Below are positions 17,044 through 26,934 of a stretch of DNA of 64,000 nucleotides, one piece after another. Position numbers and translations under genes: made by a program. The stretch comes from Pseudomonas purpurea (GTDB lineage: Bacteria > Pseudomonadota > Gammaproteobacteria > Pseudomonadales > Pseudomonadaceae): contig NZ_CP150918.1 of NCBI RefSeq assembly GCF_039908635.1, positions 4,046,001 through 4,110,000 of the forward strand, in the 5' to 3' direction. How positions within the stretch are numbered: the stretch's first letter is position 1; each line of letters starts with the position of its first letter. A model generated the notes under the pieces. That model was not told the DNA's origin and did no database searches. It saw only the letters and a program-made list of their open reading frames with translations.

Positions 17044-17727
17044 TCAGAACGTGGTGGGGTCAATCTGGGTGAACGTCGTGACATTGGCATGCCCAGCCAG
17101 CGTGCCGCCCTCGCGCACCAGCCCGCAAGTGGCCATGCCGGCAAGACGTGCAGCGTCGAGTTCTTCAACGATGTCGGAGAGAAACAGGATCTGCTGCGGC
17201 GCACAGCCGATGGCCTGGGTGATGCGCTCATAGGAGCTTGCTTCACGCTTGGGCCCGGAGGTGGTGTCGAAGTAGCCGCTGAACAACGGCGACAGATCAC
17301 CCGCCTGGGAGCAGCCGAAAATCAGCTTTTGCGCCTGGATCGAACCGGACGAGTAAACAAACAGTTGATAACCGGCCTGGTGCCATTGTTTCAGCGCCGC
17401 AACGGCGTCCGGGTATACATGGCCCTTGAGTTCTCCGTCTCGATAACCTTGCTCCCAAATCATTCCTTGAAGGGCCTTGAGCGGGGTGGCCTTGCGGTCT
17501 TGCGCAATCCAGCCCTGCAAAATCTCTATCACGCGTTGAAGATTCGCCTGGGGCTCATTGCTCTCGACACGCACCGCCTCCAGTTGCGCCTGAACATCCG
17601 GACGGCCTCCCTGCTGCTGAACAAACAGCGCCAGATGTCGCTCGGCATACGGAAACAACACCTCAAACACAAAACTCACGGCGCTGGTGGTGCCTTCGAT
17701 GTCGGTCAGAATGGCTTTGATCGTCAT
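17044..17727 (-). CDS. mtnC: Enolase-phosphatase / acireductone synthase
   Basis: 227 residues of the haloacid dehalogenase superfamily. In methionine salvage it enolises and then dephosphorylates 2,3-diketo-5-methylthiopentyl-1-phosphate to the acireductone. HAD motif I is DIEGTT at residues 8-13 with the nucleophile D8. Motif II is the serine in [13 protein letters not shown], and motif III/IV is near [11 protein letters not shown]. The length fits the family. It is followed by a hairpin and preceded by mtnD with a four-base gap, so the two are co-transcribed. Confidence 0.95.
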   Translation of the reverse strand: MTIKAILTDIEGTTSAVSFVFEVLFPYAERHLALFVQQQGGRPDVQAQLEAVRVESNEPQANLQRVIEILQGWIAQDRKATPLKALQGMIWEQGYRDGELKGHVYPDAVAALKQWHQAGYQLFVYSSGSIQAQKLIFGCSQAGDLSPLFSGYFDTTSGPKREASSYERITQAIGCAPQQILFLSDIVEELDAARLAGMATCGLVREGGTLAGHANVTTFTQIDPTTF

Positions 17728-17731
17728 CGTT

Positions 17732-18277
17732 TCAGTCCTCCAGGCGAGGGAAACGGCTGGCGATGTCTTCGCCGGTGAAATTGGCCACCCAGCCTTCCGG
17801 GTTGTTGAACAGGCGGATGGCCACGAAGTGCGGGTGCTCGCCCATGTCGAACCAGTGCGGGGTACCGGCCGGAACGGAGATCAGGTCGTTTTTTTCGCAG
17901 AGCACGGCGTACACATAATCACCGATGTGCAGGGTAAACAGCCCACGGCCAGCGACGAAAAACCGGACCTCGTCTTCACCATGGCGGTGCTCGTCAAGGA
18001 ACTTGGCGCGCAACTCGGCTTTTTGCGGGTGATCGCTGTTGAGGCTGATGACATCGACCGTGATGTAACCGCGCTCGGTCATCAGCTTGTCGATCTGCAC
18101 CTGATAAGCACCAATCACTTCTTCCTGGCTCGCGCCCGGCTGGATCTTTGCTGCGGCTTGCCAGCGGTCGAAGCGCACGCCCTGCTCGGCCAGGGTCGAG
18201 GCAATGTCCTCGAAATGGGTCAGGACCTTGTTCGGCAGGTCGGGACTGGAAACATGGTAAACGGACAGGCTGCTCAT
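17732..18277 (-). CDS. mtnD: Acireductone dioxygenase
   Basis: 181 residues of the cupin fold. With Fe(II) it converts the acireductone plus O2 to formate and 4-methylthio-2-oxobutanoate, the last precursor of methionine. The metal ligands are visible: His-x-His and Glu in [12 protein letters not shown], and the third His in the second cupin motif [13 protein letters not shown]. The N-terminus ([19 protein letters not shown]) fits the bacterial enzyme. It lies between mtnB and mtnC on the same strand. Confidence 0.95.
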   Translation of the reverse strand: MSSLSVYHVSSPDLPNKVLTHFEDIASTLAEQGVRFDRWQAAAKIQPGASQEEVIGAYQVQIDKLMTERGYITVDVISLNSDHPQKAELRAKFLDEHRHGEDEVRFFVAGRGLFTLHIGDYVYAVLCEKNDLISVPAGTPHWFDMGEHPHFVAIRLFNNPEGWVANFTGEDIASRFPRLED

Positions 18278-18376
18278 ACTGGCGATTCCTCATTAGCGGC
18301 GCTGCCGTCCGGCTTTTACAGGCCGGTCTGGCAAGGCGTTTCATCAGACGGTTGGCGACTTCTGGTGAAGTGCGCG

Positions 18377-18997
18377 TTATCGGTGTGTCAACGAACGCAT
18401 TTTCAGCTCGCATTCGAACAAAAATTCGAAGGCCTCGATCTGGCGCAGTGCGTCGCTCATCTTCGGGCCCCAGGTGTACAGGCCATGGCCGCGAATCAGG
18501 TAACCGACGCAATCGGGGTGCGCGTCGAGCCACGGCTGAACCTTGGACGCCAGGCGCTCGATGTCCTGATCGTTGTCGAAAATCGGCACACGGACCTTGG
18601 ACTCGTGCGTCGCAATGCCGCTGAAGGCCTTTTGCAGCTCGTAGTCTTCAAACGTGATGACGTGACTCTGGAGCAGACGCGACAGCACCGTGGCATTCAC
18701 CGAATGGGTGTGCAACACCGCACCGATGTCGGCACGCCATTGATACAACTGCGTGTGCAGCAGGGTTTCGGCGGACGGTTTCTTGCCCGGCTCCAGGCTG
18801 TTGCCCGACAGGTCCGTGGCAAGTACATCGTCGATGCCCAACTGGCCTTTGTGCTTGCCGGAGACGGTGAGCAAGGCTTCGGTGGCCGACAGTCTCGTCG
18901 AATAGTTGCTGCTGGTGGCTGGCGACCAGCCGCGGCCATACAGAAAACGCCCGGCATCCATAATTTGCCGGGCCAGTTCTTCACGGGTAAGGCTCAT
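18377..18997 (-). CDS. mtnB: Methylthioribulose-1-phosphate dehydratase
   Basis: 206 residues of the class II aldolase fold. It dehydrates methylthioribulose-1-phosphate to the diketo compound used by MtnC. The zinc ligands are in HTHSVNATVLS and in the late RGHGLYTWG; the N-terminal part GRGWSPATSSNYS is conserved in MtnB. Its ATG overlaps the stop of the upstream MFS gene by four bases (ATGA), so the two are translationally coupled. mtnA and mtnP are not in this window. Confidence 0.94.
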   Translation of the reverse strand: MSLTREELARQIMDAGRFLYGRGWSPATSSNYSTRLSATEALLTVSGKHKGQLGIDDVLATDLSGNSLEPGKKPSAETLLHTQLYQWRADIGAVLHTHSVNATVLSRLLQSHVITFEDYELQKAFSGIATHESKVRVPIFDNDQDIERLASKVQPWLDAHPDCVGYLIRGHGLYTWGPKMSDALRQIEAFEFLFECELKMRSLTHR

Positions 18998-20139
18998 GGC
19001 CTGTCCTCTTGCATACGTGTGGCAATGATAACGGCTGCAGCCAAAGCTGCGAGGCTGGCAATACTAAAGGTCAATGTAGCGCCCAACGCGTTCCAGCTGT
19101 AACCGGAATACAACGCGCCGAGCGCACCGCCGGTTCCGGCCAGTGCGGCGTACAACGCCTGGCCCTGACCTTGCTGGCGAGCGCCGAAGCTACGTTGCAC
19201 GAAATGGATGGCAGCGGCGTGAAAGCTGCCGAAGGTGGCCGCATGCAGCACCTGCGCAAACAGCAGCACCCACAAGAATTCAGCCAACGAGCCGAGCAGC
19301 AACCAGCGCAACGCCGCCAGCAGAAAACTCGCCATCAGCACCCGGCGCACAGAAAACCGCGCAAGAATCCTGCTCATGAACAAAAACATCAGGACTTCGG
19401 CCACCACGCCCAGGGCCCAGAGCATGCCGATCACGCCACGGCTGTAGCCCAGGCGTTCCAGGTGCAAGGTCAAAAAGGTGTAATACGGCCCGTGGCTCAT
19501 CTGCATCAGCGCCACACAACCATAAAACGCCAGCACACCGGGGCTGCGCAGCTGAGTGAGAAAACCCTCGCCCGACACACGATTGCCTTGCGCCGGCTGG
19601 GCGTTCGGCACCCACAGGCTGCTGACGACAATACCGCCCATGATCACTACCAGCGTCACCGGGTAGATGTCCAGGCTCAAGCCTTCAAACAGCCGCCCCA
19701 GTGCGACCACCGTGATGATGAAACCGATCGAACCCCACAAGCGGATCTGGCTGTAGCGCGAGGCCTGGCCCTGTAGATGCGCCAGGGTAATCACCTCGAA
19801 CTGCGGCAACACCGCATGCCAGAAGAACGCGTGCAACGCCATGACCATCGCCAGCCAGGCGTAGCTCTTGCTGACGAAGATCAGGGAAAAGGTCAGCAGT
19901 GTGCAGACCGCGCCAAAGCGCACGATGGCCAGGCGTCGACCGGTGTAATCACCGAGCCAGCCCCAGATGTTCGGCGCCACGCAGCGCATCAGCATCGGGA
20001 TCGCCACCAACTCGCCAATGCGCGCAGCGGAAAACCCCAGGTGATCGAAGTACAGCGCCAGGAACGGTGCCGTCGAACCGAGCAAGGCGAAATAGAACAG
20101 ATAGAAACTGGATAACCGCCAGTACGGCAGCGCCGCCAC
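18994..20139 (-). CDS. MFS transporter, HcaT/PPP-type family
   Basis: 381 residues with about 12 membrane segments. The N-terminus (WRLSSFYLFYFALLGSTAPF) and the loop after helix 2 (WGWLGDYTGRRLAIVRFGA) resemble the MFS_1-like group that includes the 3-phenylpropionate transporter HcaT. The substrate is unknown. The gene is translationally coupled to mtnB, which hints at a salvage-related substrate, but that is inference. It ends the divergence-free minus-strand run aroC-MFS-mtnB-mtnD-mtnC. Confidence 0.85.
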   Translation of the reverse strand: MAALPYWRLSSFYLFYFALLGSTAPFLALYFDHLGFSAARIGELVAIPMLMRCVAPNIWGWLGDYTGRRLAIVRFGAVCTLLTFSLIFVSKSYAWLAMVMALHAFFWHAVLPQFEVITLAHLQGQASRYSQIRLWGSIGFIITVVALGRLFEGLSLDIYPVTLVVIMGGIVVSSLWVPNAQPAQGNRVSGEGFLTQLRSPGVLAFYGCVALMQMSHGPYYTFLTLHLERLGYSRGVIGMLWALGVVAEVLMFLFMSRILARFSVRRVLMASFLLAALRWLLLGSLAEFLWVLLFAQVLHAATFGSFHAAAIHFVQRSFGARQQGQGQALYAALAGTGGALGALYSGYSWNALGATLTFSIASLAALAAAVIIATRMQEDRP

Positions 20140-20173
20140 GGCCGTCAGACCGCAGCGACGTCAGGGCATGGCA

Positions 20174-21265
20174 TCACAGCTGGCCCAGCACCGGCGTGCT
20201 GACGCACACGTCGGCGTTCTGCCCGCGATTGCGCAGCAAGTGGTCCATCAACACGATGGCCATCATCGCTTCGGCAATCGGTGTGGCGCGGATCCCGACA
20301 CACGGGTCGTGGCGGCCCTTGGTAATGACGTCCACCGGATTGCCGTGCACATCGATCGAACGGCCCGGCGTGGTGATGCTCGACGTGGGCTTGAGCGCCA
20401 GGTGCGCGACGATCGGCTGGCCCGACGAGATCCCGCCCAGAATGCCGCCGGCGTTGTTGCTGAGGAAACCTTGCGGGGTCATCTCGTCACGGTGCTCGGT
20501 GCCCCGTTGGGCCACGCTGGCAAAACCGGCGCCGATTTCCACGCCTTTCACTGCGTTGATGCTCATCAGCGCATGGGCCAGTTCCGCGTCGAGGCGGTCG
20601 AAGATTGGCTCGCCGAGGCCCGGTTTCACCCCTTCTGCCACCACGGTGATCTTCGCGCCGACCGAATCCTGGTCGCGGCGCAGTTGATCCATGTAGGCCT
20701 CAAGCTCTGGCACTTTGTCCGGGTCCGGGCTGAAGAATGCGTTTTGCTCAACCGATTCCCAGGTCTTGAACGGGATTTCGATAGGGCCGAGCTGGCTCAT
20801 GTAGCCGCGAATGACGATGCCCTGGGTGGCCAGGTACTTTTTCGCAATGGCCCCGGCCGCCACGCGCATGGCGGTTTCACGCGCCGAGCTGCGACCGCCG
20901 CCGCGGTAATCGCGCTCGCCGTACTTGTGGTGGTAGGTGTAGTCGGCGTGAGCCGGGCGGAACAGGTCCTTGATCGCCGAGTAGTCCTTGGACTTCTGGT
21001 CGGTGTTGCGAATCAGCAGGCCAATGGCGCAACCGGTGGTGCGGCCTTCGAACACACCCGAGAGGATTTCGACTTCATCGGCTTCCTGACGCTGGGTGGT
21101 GTGGCGGCTGGTGCCGGGTTTGCGGCGGTCAAGGTCACGTTGCAGGTCGTCCAGGGACAATTCCAGCCCTGGCGGGCAGCCGTCGACAATGGCGACCAAC
21201 GCCGGGCCATGGCTTTCGCCCGCGGTGGTGACAGTGAACAGCTTGCCGTAGGTATTGCCGGACAT
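20174..21265 (-). CDS. aroC: Chorismate synthase
   Basis: 363 residues. It makes chorismate from EPSP with reduced FMN, the last common step of aromatic amino acid synthesis. The three family signatures are present: [20 protein letters not shown] near the start, the [24 protein letters not shown] region with two conserved arginines, and [21 protein letters not shown] C-terminus. Start [20 protein letters not shown] is standard. The gene leads the minus-strand run towards the mtn genes. Confidence 0.97.
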   Translation of the reverse strand: MSGNTYGKLFTVTTAGESHGPALVAIVDGCPPGLELSLDDLQRDLDRRKPGTSRHTTQRQEADEVEILSGVFEGRTTGCAIGLLIRNTDQKSKDYSAIKDLFRPAHADYTYHHKYGERDYRGGGRSSARETAMRVAAGAIAKKYLATQGIVIRGYMSQLGPIEIPFKTWESVEQNAFFSPDPDKVPELEAYMDQLRRDQDSVGAKITVVAEGVKPGLGEPIFDRLDAELAHALMSINAVKGVEIGAGFASVAQRGTEHRDEMTPQGFLSNNAGGILGGISSGQPIVAHLALKPTSSITTPGRSIDVHGNPVDVITKGRHDPCVGIRATPIAEAMMAIVLMDHLLRNRGQNADVCVSTPVLGQL

Positions 21266-21405
21266 GCAGGGCGCTCCGTGAAATCGCTGAGTAACTCAAC
21301 CTGAATATGTATTGCGGGCGAGTATACGCAGGCTACCCAACTAGTTCATCCTCGAACCTTATCGGTGCCTGCAAGTCCAACCGACACCTTGTGAATGATG
21401 GCGTG

Positions 21406-22371
21406 ATGATGCTGCGAGTTATTGCCTTGAGCCTTACCCTGTTTACCGGCCTGCTTTCCAATGTGGTCCAGGCCACCGTCCTGCAACGCCCGATCAGCCT
21501 GGACACTGGCAACGGCGAGCTGTATGGCTCGATGCTGCTGCCAAAATCCGACAGCCCGGTGCCGGTTGTCCTGATCATTCCAGGCTCAGGCCCTACCAAC
21601 CGTGACGGCAATAACCCCGACGGCGGGCGCAACGACAGCCTCAAGCGCCTGGCCTGGGTGCTGGCCAAGCACAACATCGCCAGCGTGCGTTACGACAAAC
21701 GCGGCGTGGCCGCCAGCCTCGCCGCAACACCGGACGAACGCAACCTGTCGGTGGAGGCCTACGTCGCCGACGCAGTGGCCTGGGGGCAGAAGCTCAAGGC
21801 CGATCCGCGCCTGGGCCCATTGATTGTGCTCGGCCACAGCGAGGGCGCGCTGATCGCCAGCCTGGCCGCGCCGAAGGCTGGCGCTGCGGCAGTGATTTCC
21901 GTGTCCGGCAGCGCCCGCCCGGTGGACCAGGTGTTGCGCCAACAATTGGGCTATCGCTTGCCGCCTGCCCTGATGCAGCGCGCCAACGAGTTGCTCGACA
22001 GCCTCAAGGCCGGTCAGGTCGACGAAAACGTGCCGCCACAGTTGCAAGTGATTTTCCGCCCCAGCGTACAGCCGTACCTGATCTCGCTGTTTCGCCAGGA
22101 CCCGGCAGCCGCGTTCGCCGAACTGAAAATACCGGCACTGATTATCCAGGGTAGCAACGACATTCAGGTCGGCGTCGGCGACGCCCAACTGTTGAAGGCC
22201 GCCAAACCCGACGCCCAACTGGCATTGATCGAGGGTATGAACCACGTGCTGCGCATCGTGCCCAACGATATCAAGCGGCAAATGGCATCGTACAAAGACC
22301 CTCAATTGCCGCTGGCCGCCGAACTTGGGACGCGGATCTTGAGTTTTATAGACGGACTTCGCGCCAGTTAA
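21406..22371 (+). CDS. Alpha/beta hydrolase, probably exported
   Basis: 321 residues. The start chosen gives an N-terminal signal-like segment (MMLRVIALSLTLFTGLLSNV, cleavage probably after VQA). The alpha/beta hydrolase fold follows: oxyanion region LIIPGSGPTNRDGN, nucleophile elbow GHSEG, and an acid/His region in IQGSNDIQVG and MNHVLR. Such proteins are usually annotated as serine aminopeptidase or dienelactone hydrolase family. The substrate is unknown. A second ATG follows directly after the first, and there is no strong ribosome binding site, so the exact start is uncertain. Confidence 0.82.
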   Translation: MMLRVIALSLTLFTGLLSNVVQATVLQRPISLDTGNGELYGSMLLPKSDSPVPVVLIIPGSGPTNRDGNNPDGGRNDSLKRLAWVLAKHNIASVRYDKRGVAASLAATPDERNLSVEAYVADAVAWGQKLKADPRLGPLIVLGHSEGALIASLAAPKAGAAAVISVSGSARPVDQVLRQQLGYRLPPALMQRANELLDSLKAGQVDENVPPQLQVIFRPSVQPYLISLFRQDPAAAFAELKIPALIIQGSNDIQVGVGDAQLLKAAKPDAQLALIEGMNHVLRIVPNDIKRQMASYKDPQLPLAAELGTRILSFIDGLRAS

Positions 22372-22469
22372 GCGGTTTTGTTCTCCAGTCCTGAAAAAAA
22401 CGGCCGATAAGCCTTTGTCGACAATTCACTTGCTGCCGACATGCCGGGCTTGGACAGGATCTCGCCGTT

Positions 22470-23261
22470 ATGACTGATACCCAGAATTCAACCGAAACCG
22501 TAGCCGACAAAACCGCCAAAGAAGCGGTCGAGCTGCCGTGGTCGGACGTCCATGTCGAGCACCACAAGATGCTCCGCCTGGCGCCGCTGCAAACCGACCG
22601 CGCCACGGGTGGACGGCCGTTGCGCTTTGTCGAGTTCGGTTATGCCGAGCGCAACAACAAGCAGCACAGCTTGCTGCGCATGAGCATCACCCTGCCCGGC
22701 CAGCGCGTGCGCAAAGAGCAGAATCATCTGGACGTGTGGGTCGATCACGCCGAACGGCGCGTGCACTTCGGCCCGGACAGCGGCTTGCAGGTTGAACCGG
22801 CAAACCGTGGTATCGGCCGTTTTCTGGCCGCTCAAGGGATTACCTGGGCGAAGAAAAAGTGGTCGAGCTATCAGGTCGACGGCATGGACCTGAACAACAA
22901 GGACGCCCTCAACGAGGACACGCGCCTGCGCCGCGATCACTTTTTGCGCGTTCACGGTTTCGATGTGGTTTATGCCGACGCCCAGCATTTGAAGGGCAGC
23001 GTCAAGGAAACGACCGTCGGCGACCTGCTGGGTGACTGGAACACCGAAAAACTGCAGTTCGTGGAAATCCTCGAAGCCGCGCAGATGCTCCAGCAAGCCG
23101 AGCAGAACCTGGCGGAACAGGAAGTCAAGATCAAGAAGCAGGACGAGAAAGTCGCCAAATTCAAGCGCGAAGACAGCGGCCTGCGCTTCACCATCACCTG
23201 CCTGGTGGCGTTCTCGGTGTTCCAGGCCGGGCTGCTGATCTGGATTGCGACACACCGCTAA
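22470..23261 (+). CDS. Hypothetical protein with C-terminal coiled coil and membrane anchor
   Basis: 263 residues, not recognised as a named family. An N-terminal polar region and a globular part (about 30-185) are followed by a heptad-like charged helix (LEAAQMLQQAEQNLAEQEVK to about residue 232). A single C-terminal membrane segment (TCLVAFSVFQAGLLIWIA) ends the protein. This layout suggests a tail-anchored inner-membrane protein with the bulk in the cytoplasm. It lies between the hydrolase and the REP pair before prmB. From memory this neighbourhood is conserved among pseudomonads. Confidence 0.72.
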   Translation: MTDTQNSTETVADKTAKEAVELPWSDVHVEHHKMLRLAPLQTDRATGGRPLRFVEFGYAERNNKQHSLLRMSITLPGQRVRKEQNHLDVWVDHAERRVHFGPDSGLQVEPANRGIGRFLAAQGITWAKKKWSSYQVDGMDLNNKDALNEDTRLRRDHFLRVHGFDVVYADAQHLKGSVKETTVGDLLGDWNTEKLQFVEILEAAQMLQQAEQNLAEQEVKIKKQDEKVAKFKREDSGLRFTITCLVAFSVFQAGLLIWIATHR

Positions 23262-23267
23262 AGCGCT

Positions 23268-23379
23268 TGTGGCGAGGGCGCTTGCTCCTGTTCAAGCGCG
23301 AAGCGGTCGCAATCCTGACACCTCATTGAGAAGCAAGGGGCTGCTACGCAGCCCAGCGGGAGCAAGCTCCCTCGCCACA
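23268..23379. repeat. Paired REP element, one arm degenerate
   Basis: Left arm TGTGGCGAGGGCGCTTGCTC differs by a base from the common core. The right arm is the canonical reverse complement ending CTCCCTCGCCACA. Confidence 0.88.
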
Positions 23380-23389
23380 TTGACCAGGG

Positions 23390-24298
23390 TTAAACGCGGG
23401 AAGCAAACACCGCCTGATGCTGACGGCACTGCTCGGCGGTCAGCATGAACACACCGTGCCCACCGCGCTCGAAGTCCAGCCAGGCGAAATCGACTTCCGG
23501 GTACAACGCTTCGACGTGGACCTGACTGTTGCCCACTTCAACGATCAGCAAACCTTTCTCGGTCAGGTGATCCGCCGCTTCGGCCAGCATGCGCCGCACC
23601 AGGTTCAAACCATCGTCACCGCAGGCCAGGCCCAGCTCCGGTTCATGCTGGTATTCGTCCGGCATGTCGGCGAAATCTTCCGCATCCACATACGGCGGGT
23701 TGGACACGATCAGGTCGAACCGCTGACCCGGCAACCCGTCGAAGCCATCACCCTGAACCGTGAACACACGCTCATCGACGCCATGACGCTCGATGTTCTG
23801 GTTCGCCACTTCCAGCGCCTCATACGACAGGTCGGCCAGCACCACTTCGGCGTTCTGGAACTCATACGCGCAAGCGATGCCGATGCAACCGGAACCGGTG
23901 CACAGGTCGAGAATCCGCGCAGGCTCGGTACCCAGCCACGGTTCGAAGCGTTTTTCGATCAGCTCGCCAATCGGTGAGCGCGGGATCAACACCCGCTCGT
24001 CGACGATGAACGCCATGCCACAAAACCACGCCTCGCCCAGCAGGTAAGCGGTTGGGATACGTTCTTCGATACGGCGCTTGAGCAGGCGTTGCAAGTTCAC
24101 CAGCTCGTCTTCTTCAAGGGCGCAGTCGAGGTAACTGTCGGCAATTTCCCACGGCAGGTGCAACGCACCGAGTACCAACTGACGGGCTTCGTCCCAGGCG
24201 TTGTCGGTCCCATGGCCGAAAAACAGATCCTCCCCATGGAAACGGCTGACAGCCCAACGGATATGGTCGCGCAAAGTACGCAGGCGGGAAGTGATCAC
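23390..24298 (-). CDS. prmB: 50S ribosomal protein L3 glutamine methyltransferase
   Basis: 302 residues. It methylates a conserved glutamine of ribosomal protein L3 using SAM. The SAM motif [14 protein letters not shown] and the signature [10 protein letters not shown] of glutamine N5-methyltransferases are present. The N-terminal helical domain (residues 1-90) with the [15 protein letters not shown] loop separates PrmB from PrmC. The start is GTG with GGAG nine bases upstream. It is divergent from the isochorismatase-fold gene. Confidence 0.95.
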   Translation of the reverse strand: MITSRLRTLRDHIRWAVSRFHGEDLFFGHGTDNAWDEARQLVLGALHLPWEIADSYLDCALEEDELVNLQRLLKRRIEERIPTAYLLGEAWFCGMAFIVDERVLIPRSPIGELIEKRFEPWLGTEPARILDLCTGSGCIGIACAYEFQNAEVVLADLSYEALEVANQNIERHGVDERVFTVQGDGFDGLPGQRFDLIVSNPPYVDAEDFADMPDEYQHEPELGLACGDDGLNLVRRMLAEAADHLTEKGLLIVEVGNSQVHVEALYPEVDFAWLDFERGGHGVFMLTAEQCRQHQAVFASRV

Positions 24299-24537
24299 GG
24301 GGCAAAACTCCAGAAAAAACGACTGGCGATTCTAACAGCCAAAACCCGCCCCGACGACGCATGAAAAAGGATCATGCAAATGTAGGAGTCATCCTGATTT
24401 TTAGCTTTTGATTGAACATCGGCGCCGCTCTTGACAGTCTGCAGGCCAACAACGACGGTGCCTACGTTAGTAGCGATTCACAGAAGCGCTCAGCCAGAGG
24501 ACAATGTCGCAAAAGCCCCACTCGAAGGAGCCCCAGA

Positions 24538-25128
24538 ATGTCCGTTCCAAAGACGATGTTTCAACTCAGCGGCCGCGGTTATGCACCTGCCAGTTTGAGC
24601 CACGCGACCCTCGTGATCATCGACGCCCAGAAAGAGTACCTCAGCGGCCCGCTGGCCCTGCACGGCATGGATACTGCCGTCGACAACATCAAGCAACTGG
24701 TCGCCGCCGCCCGCCATGCCGGCCGGCCGGTCGTGCATGTTCGCCACCTCGGCACCGTCGGTGGCCTGTTCGACCCGCAAGGCGAACGCGGTGAATTCAT
24801 TCCAGGCCTGGAGCCGCACGCCGACGAAACCATCATCGGCAAACTGCTGCCGAGCGCTTTTCATGGCACCGAATTGCTGGAGCGCTTGCAAAACCTTGGC
24901 TCGCTGGACCTGATCGTCTGCGGTTTCATGAGCCATTCCAGCGTCAGCACCACTGTGCGCGCAGCCAAAAACCTGGGCTTTCGCTGCACCCTGGTCGAAG
25001 ACGCCTGCGCCACGCGGGACCTGCCCTACAAAGGTGGCATCCTCAGCGCCGAGCACGTGCAACAGACTGAAATGGCGATCATGGCCGATAACTTCGCCAC
25101 CCTCGCCCTGACCAAAGATCTGATCTGA
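24538..25128 (+). CDS. Isochorismatase-fold protein with serine at the catalytic cysteine position
   Basis: 196 residues. The fold is clear: LVIIDAQKEY carries the catalytic aspartate D29, a lysine is at K102 (IIGKLLPSAFHGT), and the third motif reads VCGFMSHSSVSTTVRAA. In most family members the fourth residue after the Met-x-His stretch is the nucleophilic cysteine. Here it is S135. Either this branch uses serine, or it is not a hydrolase of the usual kind. AGGAG lies a few bases upstream of the ATG (MSVPKTMFQLSGRGYAPASL). Confidence 0.85.
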   Translation: MSVPKTMFQLSGRGYAPASLSHATLVIIDAQKEYLSGPLALHGMDTAVDNIKQLVAAARHAGRPVVHVRHLGTVGGLFDPQGERGEFIPGLEPHADETIIGKLLPSAFHGTELLERLQNLGSLDLIVCGFMSHSSVSTTVRAAKNLGFRCTLVEDACATRDLPYKGGILSAEHVQQTEMAIMADNFATLALTKDLI

Positions 25129-25259
25129 TCGAAAACAGGTGAGCGGCCGCCCGCGCCGCTCATCCGTAAAAGACTCTCATTTGCTGCAATTGTCTTAGCC
25201 TCAGGAACATCCCCGTCATCTCCCGGTCGAAGGGCCGATACCCATTGAGGAAGGTCGGA

Positions 25260-25580
25260 ATGAAGCTATCCGATGGTTTTGACGCACGCCGCTTGCGGCC
25301 CAAAGGCCCCAGCAACTGGCGGTTTCGATTCGGCGCAGCCTGTTCTGCCCTGCTCGCCACACTCGGCGTATTACTGGCCCTGGCCGGTGCCGCCAGCCTG
25401 CTTGGCCACCCGCCGGCCCTGGGCGAACTCAACGCGAGCCCGACGGGCTCGGCCGTGACTCTGGCCATCGGCTTGTTGCTGTTGTACGCCGGTATCGGGC
25501 TTTGGCGCCGCTGCCGTCGCCGCTCGCGCCAGTCCCGAGCGCTGAACATCGCCCCGCACCTGATGAAAAAGCACGACTGA
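25260..25580 (+). CDS. Small membrane protein, hypothetical
   Basis: 106 residues. It has a short basic N-terminus, two membrane helices (about 26-48 and 63-82) and a very basic C-terminal tail (WRRCRRRSRQSRALN). It is not recognised. GAGG/AAGG upstream supports the ATG at 25260 rather than a TTG five codons earlier. The Smr gene follows 74 bases later on the same strand and may be co-transcribed. Confidence 0.68.
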   Translation: MKLSDGFDARRLRPKGPSNWRFRFGAACSALLATLGVLLALAGAASLLGHPPALGELNASPTGSAVTLAIGLLLLYAGIGLWRRCRRRSRQSRALNIAPHLMKKHD

Positions 25581-25654
25581 ACGACACCCAAGGAGTTTTG
25601 CCGCGCCCGCATCGCCCGACTTGGGTAAACTGGCCGCCCTTCGCGGAGGCTGAC

Positions 25655-26212
25655 ATGCAAGACGACGATTTTTCCCTGTTCAAAAGCGCGATCCAAGGCG
25701 TCAAGCCGATCAAGCACGATCGCGCCGAAACCGGCAAACCCAAGGCTGACCGCGCGCAGATCGCCAAGCTGCGTCAAGCGGCGACCGTGCGGACCGACAT
25801 TGCGGCGGTGGACGGCCTGTCCGACCAGTTCGTGATCGACGTCGGCCCGGAAGACGAGCTGATGTGGGCCCGCGACGGCGTGCAGGAAAGCCAGATACGC
25901 AAGCTCAAGATCGGCCAGATCCCGTTCGAAGGCAGCCTCGACCTGCACGGCATGAACGTCGAAAAGGCTCGGGAAACCCTTTGGGCATTCTTGGCCGAAG
26001 CAACCAAATTCGAAATCCGCTGCGTGCGCGTCACCCACGGCAAAGCCGTACGCCTGGACGGCAAGCGGCCGATGATCAAAAGCCACGTCAACACCTGGTT
26101 GCGCCAGCATCCACAGGTGCTGGGCTTTACGTCGTGCCAGGCCAAACACGGCGGCGCCGGTGCGGTTTATGTGATGCTCAAACGAACCATGATGGAAGGT
26201 CGCGACGAGTAA
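25655..26212 (+). CDS. Smr domain protein (MutS2 C-terminal-like)
   Basis: 185 residues. The C-terminal half is a Smr domain: IPFEGSLDLHGMNVEKARET, the RVTHGKAV strand and the end CQAKHGGAGAVYVMLKR. Smr domains are nucleases or RNA/DNA-binding modules; the E. coli counterpart SmrB/YfcN cleaves mRNA on collided ribosomes. The N-terminal 80 residues are polar and charged as in that protein. GGAGG five bases before the ATG fixes the start. folE follows after 77 bases. Confidence 0.9.
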   Translation: MQDDDFSLFKSAIQGVKPIKHDRAETGKPKADRAQIAKLRQAATVRTDIAAVDGLSDQFVIDVGPEDELMWARDGVQESQIRKLKIGQIPFEGSLDLHGMNVEKARETLWAFLAEATKFEIRCVRVTHGKAVRLDGKRPMIKSHVNTWLRQHPQVLGFTSCQAKHGGAGAVYVMLKRTMMEGRDE

Positions 26213-26289
26213 AGCGCTGTCATCACGCTTGCAGCGTCGTGCCCGCCGCCGTACCCTTGCCCTTTGCGTAAAATCCCACAGGTAGTTTC

Positions 26290-26835
26290 ATGTCCCTGGA
26301 ACAGAATTACACCGCGATCCTCGGCCAACTGGGCGAAGACGTCTCCCGTGAAGGCCTGCTCGACACGCCAAAGCGTGCCGCCAAAGCCATGCAGTACCTT
26401 TGCCGCGGTTATGAACAGACCCTCGAAGAAGTCACCAACGGTGCCTTGTTCAGCTCCGACAACAGCGAAATGGTGCTGGTCAAGGACATCGAGCTCTACT
26501 CGTTGTGCGAACACCATTTGCTGCCGTTCATCGGCAAGGCCCACGTGGCCTACATCCCGAGCGGCAAGGTACTGGGCCTGTCGAAAGTCGCACGCATCGT
26601 CGACATGTATGCGCGTCGCCTGCAGATCCAGGAAAACCTCAGCCGGCAGATCGCCGACGCGGTCCAGCAAGTGACCGGTGCCCTGGGCGTTGCGGTGGTG
26701 ATCGAAGCCAAGCACATGTGCATGATGATGCGCGGTGTGGAGAAACAGAATTCGTCGATGATCACCTCGGTGATGCTCGGTGAGTTCCGCGAAAATGCGG
26801 CAACCCGCAGCGAGTTTCTCAGCCTGATCAAGTAA
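26290..26835 (+). CDS. folE: GTP cyclohydrolase I (type IA)
   Basis: 181 residues. It opens GTP to dihydroneopterin triphosphate, the first step of folate synthesis. The zinc ligands are visible: C73 and H76 in [10 protein letters not shown] and C144 in [10 protein letters not shown], followed by EKQNS. The presence of the zinc cysteine set makes it the zinc-dependent FolE rather than FolE2. A strong terminator follows directly. Pseudomonads usually carry more than one FolE copy; this one matches the second copy by neighbourhood. Confidence 0.95.
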   Translation: MSLEQNYTAILGQLGEDVSREGLLDTPKRAAKAMQYLCRGYEQTLEEVTNGALFSSDNSEMVLVKDIELYSLCEHHLLPFIGKAHVAYIPSGKVLGLSKVARIVDMYARRLQIQENLSRQIADAVQQVTGALGVAVVIEAKHMCMMMRGVEKQNSSMITSVMLGEFRENAATRSEFLSLIK

Positions 26836-26849
26836 TGTGCTGCACGAAG

Positions 26850-26878
26850 AAAACCGGCATTCATCGCCGGTTTTTTTT
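26850..26878 (+). terminator. Rho-independent terminator of folE
   Basis: AAACCGGC-ATTCATC-GCCGGTTT stem-loop followed by a run of T, starting 15 bases after the folE stop. Confidence 0.93.
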
Positions 26879-26934
26879 CGCCTGTGAAAAATCAGGTAAG
26901 CTGCGCGCCCCTTCCAATTGCCTGTGAGGCTCTC

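Noticed and set aside
17687..19102. 471-codon open frame antisense to mtnD and mtnB
   Set aside because: No recognisable motif, and the opposite strand encodes two well-conserved enzymes.
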